From contig JAJCYN010000054.1 in the NCBI GenBank assembly GCA_029262915.1, forward strand, positions 1-11,475: a DNA stretch of 11,475 nt, in the 5' to 3' direction. Every line of letters starts with the position of its first letter. Within the stretch, counting starts at the first letter, position 1. A model generated the notes under the pieces. It made no database searches, had not been told where the DNA came from, and was given only the letters and a program-made list of their open reading frames with translations. Source of the stretch: Flavobacteriales bacterium (GTDB lineage: Bacteria > Bacteroidota > Bacteroidia > Flavobacteriales_E > Vicingaceae). Made by a program: the position numbers and the translations under genes. This document shows positions 7,305 through 11,475 of this stretch, piece by piece.

Positions 7305-8174
7305 ATGAATAAATTTAATTTTTATCCCTTTTTATTGCTCCTCTTGGTTTTTACATCTTGCGAAAAAGACATAGATATAGAGCTTAAAACTACTGAAGAA
7401 AAAATAGTTGTTGAAGGAGTAATAGAACAAGGAATCCCTCCTTATGTTATTTTAACAAAAACAGTTGGATTTTTTGCACCAACAGATCTTCAGTCCTATC
7501 AAAATTCATTTATAAAAGGAGCAGTTGTTACAGTTTCGGATGGAATAACAACGGTTCAATTGGATGAATTTATTGTGGATGGATTTACTGTTTATTCTAC
7601 ACTTAATCCAGCAATTTTTGGGCAAGTTGGTAGGGTTTATAATCTTGAAATACAAGCCGAAGGGAAAATACTTACATCAACAACAACAATTCCAACACCT
7701 ATTCCTATGGACAATTATTGGTATAAAGATCAACCTGGGTTTAGTAATTTTGGTTACCTCTGGTTTAATTTAAATGATCCTCCTGGATTGGGGAATGCTT
7801 ACAGAATATTTACACAACGCAAAGGAAAAGATGCTCGATTTATACCTGCTTTTGGATCTGTTTTTGACGACAAGTTTTTTGATGGGTTAGATTTTGATGC
7901 TTTTATTTTTAGAGGTCAAGAGCCTAATTCTACGGCTCCAGATGATAACAATGAAACATCAGAGTATTTTCAGCAAGGAGATACCGTAATTGTTAAGTTT
8001 TGTACTATAGATTTACCTCATTTTAATTTTTGGGAAACATTTGAAACTGCAGCGTTTAATGATAGCAATCCGTTTGCTGCCCCAACAACCATTAGAACAA
8101 ATATTGAAGGTGGTGGTGTAGGTGTTTGGGGTGGTTATGGGGTAACCTATGATACTTTAGTTTTGGTTGATTAG
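7305..8174 (+). CDS. DUF4249-family outer-membrane lipoprotein, partner of the TonB-dependent receptor
   Basis: This 289-residue protein begins with a lipoprotein signal peptide: a hydrophobic stretch at about 7-16, then FTSC with the lipidated Cys19. The residues after the cysteine (EKDIDIE) are acidic with one lysine and resemble the Bacteroidota lipoprotein export signal that sends proteins to the cell surface (inference). The middle is rich in beta strand. The C-terminal part contains TIRTNIEGGGVGVWGGYG at about 262-279, a glycine-rich pattern seen in DUF4249 proteins. These proteins are recurrently encoded beside this receptor subtype and may act as a surface lid or substrate-binding partner, by analogy with SusD; this is not established. 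The start lies 12 bp after the receptor stop, so the two are almost certainly co-transcribed. Confidence 0.85.
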   Translation: MNKFNFYPFLLLLLVFTSCEKDIDIELKTTEEKIVVEGVIEQGIPPYVILTKTVGFFAPTDLQSYQNSFIKGAVVTVSDGITTVQLDEFIVDGFTVYSTLNPAIFGQVGRVYNLEIQAEGKILTSTTTIPTPIPMDNYWYKDQPGFSNFGYLWFNLNDPPGLGNAYRIFTQRKGKDARFIPAFGSVFDDKFFDGLDFDAFIFRGQEPNSTAPDDNNETSEYFQQGDTVIVKFCTIDLPHFNFWETFETAAFNDSNPFAAPTTIRTNIEGGGVGVWGGYGVTYDTLVLVD

Positions 8175-8183
8175 TTAAGAAAA

Positions 8184-8227
8184 CTGTCATTGCAAGTGTT
8201 TTGCGAAAGCAAAAGCAAGAAGCAATC
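8184..8227. repeat. Short palindromic intergenic repeat, copy 1
   Basis: The unit opens with CTGTCATTGC (8184-8193) and closes with GCAATC (8222-8227). ATTGC at 8189-8193 pairs with GCAAT at 8222-8226. Inside is a perfect hairpin, TTTTGC/GCAAAA (8199-8204 and 8209-8214), capped by a GAAA tetraloop. It begins 9 nt after the DUF4249 stop, so it may act as a terminator or RNA-stabilising structure. No T-run follows it on the plus strand, which argues against a classic intrinsic terminator. The layout resembles REP- or MITE-like dispersed palindromes. Confidence 0.7.
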
Positions 8228-8241
8228 TTATTAAAAATAGT

Positions 8242-8263
8242 CTGTCATTGCTTCGGAATCTCA
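8242..8263. repeat. Short palindromic intergenic repeat, copy 2 (minimal or decayed)
   Basis: The same opening CTGTCATTGC recurs at 8242-8251, followed by TTCG and then GAATCTCA. This looks like the ATTGC-TTCG-GCAAT form of the element with one base changed or lost in the right arm (GGAAT instead of GCAAT). The C(TTCG)G loop is the stable UUCG type. The copy ends just before the trxB -7 box, so it occupies the position where the -33 element would be. Confidence 0.6.
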
Positions 8264-8275
8264 TTTCAAAAAGTT

Positions 8276-8283
8276 TACTTTTG
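8276..8283 (+). promoter_or_regulatory. Candidate -7 box (TACTTTTG) for trxB
   Basis: The octamer matches TAnnTTTG exactly and ends 21 nt before the ATG at 8305. The expected transcription start near 8290 lies downstream of the TTG at 8248, which excludes that codon as a start if the promoter is real. A -33 TTG is not found at 17-21 bp; the nearest TTG is 25 bp upstream, inside the second palindromic repeat. Confidence 0.5.
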
Positions 8284-8304
8284 AGGTCTCAAAAATTTTG
8301 GAAT

Positions 8305-9258
8305 ATGTCGGAAGAAATAGAAAAGATTAAGTGTTTAATTATTGGTTCAGGTCCTGCGGGATATACTGCAGCAATTTATACGGCAAGAGCCAATATGAAT
8401 CCTGTTTTATATCAGGGGATGCAACCTGGAGGACAATTGACCACCACTAACGAAGTAGAAAATTTTCCAGGTTACCCTGATGGAATTACTGGACCAGAAA
8501 TGATGATGGAGCTTGAGAAACAAGCAAAAAGGTTTGATACTGATGTGAGGGATGGTTGGATTACGAAAGTAGATTTTTCTGGAGATGTGCATAAAGTTTG
8601 GGTAAACGAAACCAAAGAAATTCATGCAGAGACTATTATTATTTCTACCGGTGCTTCTGCACGGTATTTAGGATTGGATTCTGAACAACATTATTTAAAG
8701 TTGGGAGGAGGAGTTTCGGCCTGTGCTGTTTGTGATGGGTTCTTTTATAGAGGACAGGAGACGATAATGGTAGGAGCTGGAGATTCGGCTTGTGAGGAGG
8801 CGCATTACCTTTCTAATATTTGTTCTAAAGTAACTATGCTAGTTCGTAGAGATGAATTTAGGGCTTCGAAAATAATGGCAGAAAGAGTAAAGAATACGGC
8901 AAACATAGAAATTTTGTTCAACACAGAGACAGAAGAGGTTTTAGGTGAAAATGATTTGGTTACTGGAGTTCGCGTAAAAAACAATCAAACAGGAGAAACA
9001 AAAGAGATTCCTTGTACAGGATTTTTTGTAGCGATAGGGCATAATCCCAATACCGAAATATTTAAGGATTACCTTAATTTGGATGAAGCTGGGTACATTG
9101 AGTATGCAGAACTAGGTACAGCAAAAACAAATGTTGCGGGTGTATTCGTTTCAGGAGATGCAGCCGATAAGACATATAGACAAGCAATTACTGCAGCAGG
9201 TACAGGCTGTATGGCGGCATTAGAAGCAGAACGGTATTTAGCGGCAAAGGGACATTGA
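8305..9258 (+). CDS. trxB: Thioredoxin-disulfide reductase (NADPH, FAD)
   Basis: TrxB transfers electrons from NADPH through FAD to oxidised thioredoxin in the cytoplasm. From ATG 8305 the protein has 317 residues, the family's normal size. FAD-binding GSGPAG is at 14-19, the redox-active CAVC at 140-143, NADPH-binding GAGDSA at 157-162, arginines 181, 182 and 186 of the RRDEFR phosphate-binding motif, and the C-terminal FAD motif GDAAD at 284-288. The open frame extends upstream to a TTG at 8248, but those 19 residues do not fit the family and lie partly in a repeat and upstream of the likely transcription start, so ATG 8305 is preferred. No thioredoxin gene is adjacent. The next gene begins 45 bp downstream. 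Confidence 0.96.
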   Translation: MSEEIEKIKCLIIGSGPAGYTAAIYTARANMNPVLYQGMQPGGQLTTTNEVENFPGYPDGITGPEMMMELEKQAKRFDTDVRDGWITKVDFSGDVHKVWVNETKEIHAETIIISTGASARYLGLDSEQHYLKLGGGVSACAVCDGFFYRGQETIMVGAGDSACEEAHYLSNICSKVTMLVRRDEFRASKIMAERVKNTANIEILFNTETEEVLGENDLVTGVRVKNNQTGETKEIPCTGFFVAIGHNPNTEIFKDYLNLDEAGYIEYAELGTAKTNVAGVFVSGDAADKTYRQAITAAGTGCMAALEAERYLAAKGH

Positions 9259-9303
9259 TTTAGAGAAATAAGGAATTTAGGTATTAAGATTAAAAGATAA
9301 AAA

Positions 9304-10200
9304 ATGGAAAAAGTAGCAGTAATAGGAGCGGGAACAATGGGTAATGGAATTGCTCATACATTCGCTCAAAGCGGGTTTGGCGTAAATTTAATTGACATTT
9401 CTCAAGAAGCTTTAGACAAAGCATTAGCAACCATAGCTAAAAATTTAGATAGAATGGTAGCTAAAGAAAAAATTTCTGAAGAAGATAAAAATAATACAAT
9501 AGCTAATATTACAACACATACGGATATGTTTGCTGGTGTTGAAAACGTTGGATTAGTTGTTGAAGCAGCAACAGAAAATGTTGATTTAAAATTGAAGATA
9601 TTTAAGGCTATGGATGAGGCAACAGATGATGACGTAATTTTGGCTACCAATACTTCCTCAATTTCTATTACTCAAATTGCGGCTGTAACTAACCGGCCGG
9701 AAAAAGTGATTGGGATGCACTTTATGAACCCAGTTCCAATTATGAAATTGGTAGACATAATTAGAGGTTATTCAACTTCTGATGAGGTTACCAATACCAT
9801 TATGGAGTTGTCTAAAAAATTAGGTAAAACACCAACTGAAGTAAACGATTACCCTGGTTTTGTTGCCAATAGAATATTAATGCCAATGATTAATGAGGCA
9901 ATAATTACTTTATATGAAGGTGTTGCTGGTGTAGCAGAAATAGATACGGTAATGAAATTAGGAATGGCTCATCCTATGGGACCATTACAATTAGCAGATT
10001 TTATTGGTTTAGATGTCTGCTTGTCTATTTTAAATGTGATGTACGAAGGTTTTGGAAATGGGAAATATGCACCTTGTCCATTGTTAGTTAATATGGTTGC
10101 TGCCAATAAAATGGGCGTTAAATCTGGAGAAGGATTTTATTCTTGGGGACACGGAACCAAAGATTTGATTGTTTCGAATCAATTCTTATATCGAACATAG
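9304..10200 (+). CDS. hbd: 3-hydroxybutyryl-CoA dehydrogenase
   Basis: The family interconverts acetoacetyl-CoA and 3-hydroxybutyryl-CoA in butanoate, PHB-related or fatty-acid metabolism, or acts on 3-hydroxyadipyl-CoA in phenylacetate breakdown (PaaH). The protein has 298 residues. The Rossmann motif is GAGTMG at 8-13, with Asp31 at the end of strand 2 favouring NAD(H). The core NTSSI (Ser119), HFMNP (His139) and VANR (Asn189) match catalytic Ser, His and Asn of 3-hydroxyacyl-CoA dehydrogenases. The partner acid of the His, normally Glu in a KLVE context, is Asp151 here (KLVDII). The C-terminal dimerisation domain (about 185-285) is complete. It lies 45 bp after trxB with no clear promoter between, so read-through from trxB is possible. 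The exact substrate (C4 or hydroxyadipyl) cannot be decided. Confidence 0.93.
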   Translation: MEKVAVIGAGTMGNGIAHTFAQSGFGVNLIDISQEALDKALATIAKNLDRMVAKEKISEEDKNNTIANITTHTDMFAGVENVGLVVEAATENVDLKLKIFKAMDEATDDDVILATNTSSISITQIAAVTNRPEKVIGMHFMNPVPIMKLVDIIRGYSTSDEVTNTIMELSKKLGKTPTEVNDYPGFVANRILMPMINEAIITLYEGVAGVAEIDTVMKLGMAHPMGPLQLADFIGLDVCLSILNVMYEGFGNGKYAPCPLLVNMVAANKMGVKSGEGFYSWGHGTKDLIVSNQFLYRT

Positions 10201-10257
10201 GTTTAAAGTAAAATACTTTTCTAAATTCAACGTTAGCCATAAACAATATGGAATAAC

Positions 10258-10265
10258 TATATTTG
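10258..10265 (+). promoter_or_regulatory. Candidate -7 box (TATATTTG) for the LptF/LptG permease gene
   Basis: The octamer matches TAnnTTTG exactly and ends 17 nt before the GTG start at 10283. Upstream, a TTA at 10233-10235 is the nearest -33-like triplet, 22 bp away, which is weak support. The rest of the 82-bp gap after hbd shows only a weak A/T-rich hairpin. Confidence 0.45.
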
Positions 10266-10282
10266 TTGCAATCATTTATTAA

Positions 10283-11475
10283 GTGAAGAAACTAACAAGA
10301 TTCATACTTTTTTCTTTTATAGGCCCTTTCATCCTTACTTTTTTTATATCCTTATTTGTGCTGTTAATGCAGTTTATTTGGTTGTGGGTTGATGAAATGT
10401 TAGGTAAAGGAATTGAGTGGTATATTATTGCTGAATTTTTAATGTATTCCTCTGCTAATCTGGTTCCTTTAGCATTACCTCTCTCTGTATTATTGGCTTC
10501 ATTAATGACTTTTGGAAATTTAGGGGAACACTTTGAATTGGTTTCTTTTAAATCAGCAGGAATATCTTTACAACGAGTAATGAGGCCTTTAGCAATTTTT
10601 GTACTACTCCTTAGTATTGGAGCTTTTGGTTTTTCAAATTACATTATGCCAGTAGCCAACCTTAAATTTTACTCTTTGTTGCACGATATACGAAGTAAAA
10701 AACCGGCAGTTAATATAAAATCGGGTATTTTTTATAATGAAATAGAAGGTTATACCATAAGAGTAATGGAAAAGGTAGAGCTTGAAAATGGCGATGAGAT
10801 GTTAAAAGATGTGATGATTTATAATCATACTAACAACGCTGGAAATAGAAATCTTACAGTAGCAGATTCCGCCATTATGAAAATGTCTGATGATAAATCA
10901 TATTTTTCAATTAACCTGTTTCATGGAACGGATTATCAAGATCAAGATGAAACAACAACTAACAAAGTTTATCCTTTATCGCGTTTTTCTTTTGAAGAAA
11001 ATGAAATGAGAATAAGCCTAGATGGGTTTGAATTTAGTAGGACAGATGAGGATGCATTTAAACATGATTATCGATTGTTTAATTTAAATCAGTTAGAAAA
11101 TAAAATAGATACATTAAAAAGACAATACCACGAAAGATTAACCAGTTTTGATTTATTAATTAAACAAAGTTATCTTTTTAACGACTCTATTTTTAATGGA
11201 ATGGAGAATGAGGGAGAAATAATTTTATCTCAAGATAAATATATAGCTAAGCTAGAAGAACAGGAGCTTAACCAGTTGTTTAGTTTTGCTATTAATAATG
11301 CAAGAACCAATAAAGGGAGAGCTGGTGCTGCAGCGACAGAAACGGTTATTAAAAGTAGAGATATAGCAAGAATGAATATTGAATGGCATCGAAAATATTC
11401 TTTTTCTTTCGCCTGTTTTGTAATGTTTTTAATAGGCGCCCCACTGGGTGCAATAGTTAAAAAAGGAGGGCTAGG
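10283..11475 (+). CDS. LptF/LptG-family permease (YjgP/YjgQ), C-terminus missing
   Basis: LptF and LptG form the inner-membrane channel of the LptB2FG ABC transporter, which extracts lipopolysaccharide and passes it to LptC and the periplasmic bridge. The frame opens with GTG 10283 directly after an in-frame TAA (10280-10282). It runs off the right edge, giving 397 visible residues. Three membrane segments are seen at about 8-36, 50-78 and 98-125, then a large periplasmic region, then a fourth near 372-392 with the family signature IGAPLGAIVKKGGLG. Residues about 265-350 are a charged, helix-prone stretch (ELENK, LKRQYHERL, KLEEQELNQL) absent from the shorter E. coli proteins. LptF and LptG cannot be told apart here, so no symbol is given. 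The start fits family N-termini (KKLTRFILFSFIGPF). Confidence 0.92.
   Translation, partial: MKKLTRFILFSFIGPFILTFFISLFVLLMQFIWLWVDEMLGKGIEWYIIAEFLMYSSANLVPLALPLSVLLASLMTFGNLGEHFELVSFKSAGISLQRVMRPLAIFVLLLSIGAFGFSNYIMPVANLKFYSLLHDIRSKKPAVNIKSGIFYNEIEGYTIRVMEKVELENGDEMLKDVMIYNHTNNAGNRNLTVADSAIMKMSDDKSYFSINLFHGTDYQDQDETTTNKVYPLSRFSFEENEMRISLDGFEFSRTDEDAFKHDYRLFNLNQLENKIDTLKRQYHERLTSFDLLIKQSYLFNDSIFNGMENEGEIILSQDKYIAKLEEQELNQLFSFAINNARTNKGRAGAAATETVIKSRDIARMNIEWHRKYSFSFACFVMFLIGAPLGAIVKKGGL

Noticed and set aside
7564..7773. Plus-strand open frame inside the DUF4249 gene
   Set aside because: It is an out-of-frame shadow of a gene with a clear lipoprotein signal; the low-complexity translation has no domain.
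8407..9650. Minus-strand open frames at 8407-8625 (in trxB) and 9402-9650 (in hbd)
   Set aside because: Both lie antisense to well-supported enzymes and encode no recognisable features.
10205..10219. Small hairpin AAAGTA-aaa-TACTTT just after hbd as a terminator
   Set aside because: The stem is only 6 bp with one G-C pair and a 3-nt loop, with a single extra T after it; too weak to call an intrinsic terminator.

Overview
The window reads as chromosomal DNA from a low-GC member of the Bacteroidota, probably near Flavobacteriales. Three things point there. There is a TonB-dependent receptor with a carboxypeptidase-regulatory-like N-terminal domain paired with a DUF4249 lipoprotein. There are TAnnTTTG-type -7 promoter boxes, with no strong Shine-Dalgarno sequences. 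The protein sequences of PriA, TrxB, LptF/LptG and hydroxybutyryl-CoA dehydrogenase have the style of that phylum. The genus cannot be named from this sequence.

Left part, minus strand (4243 down to 1): a tight three-gene operon. It encodes a THUMP-domain rRNA methyltransferase (RlmL-like), then ATP-dependent 6-phosphofructokinase PfkA, then the replication-restart helicase PriA, which is cut by the window edge. Gaps are 6 and 8 bp, so one promoter upstream of 4243 probably serves all three.

Middle, plus strand: an 88-bp divergent intergenic region holds two face-to-face promoter candidates and a perfect 10-bp A/T inverted repeat. It is followed by a small DinB-family metal-binding protein and, 9 bp after its stop, a tRNA-Pro(GGG). 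Next comes a two-gene outer-membrane transport unit: a TonB-dependent receptor with a GTG start, then a DUF4249 surface lipoprotein 12 bp downstream. The transported substrate cannot be read from the sequence.

Right part, plus strand: an intergenic stretch with two related short palindromic repeats leads to thioredoxin reductase (trxB), 3-hydroxybutyryl-CoA dehydrogenase, and an LptF/LptG-family lipopolysaccharide-export permease that runs off the right edge.

Most of the window is ordinary housekeeping content. No mobile element, CRISPR array, phage gene or defence system was seen. The points most worth a second look are the uncharacterised TonB receptor/DUF4249 pair, the palindromic repeats before trxB (which also create a false upstream trxB start), the inverted repeat between the divergent promoters, a possible leaderless rlmL-pfkA-priA mRNA, and an Asp in place of the usual catalytic-dyad Glu in the dehydrogenase. 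No stretch longer than about 130 bases lacks a gene.
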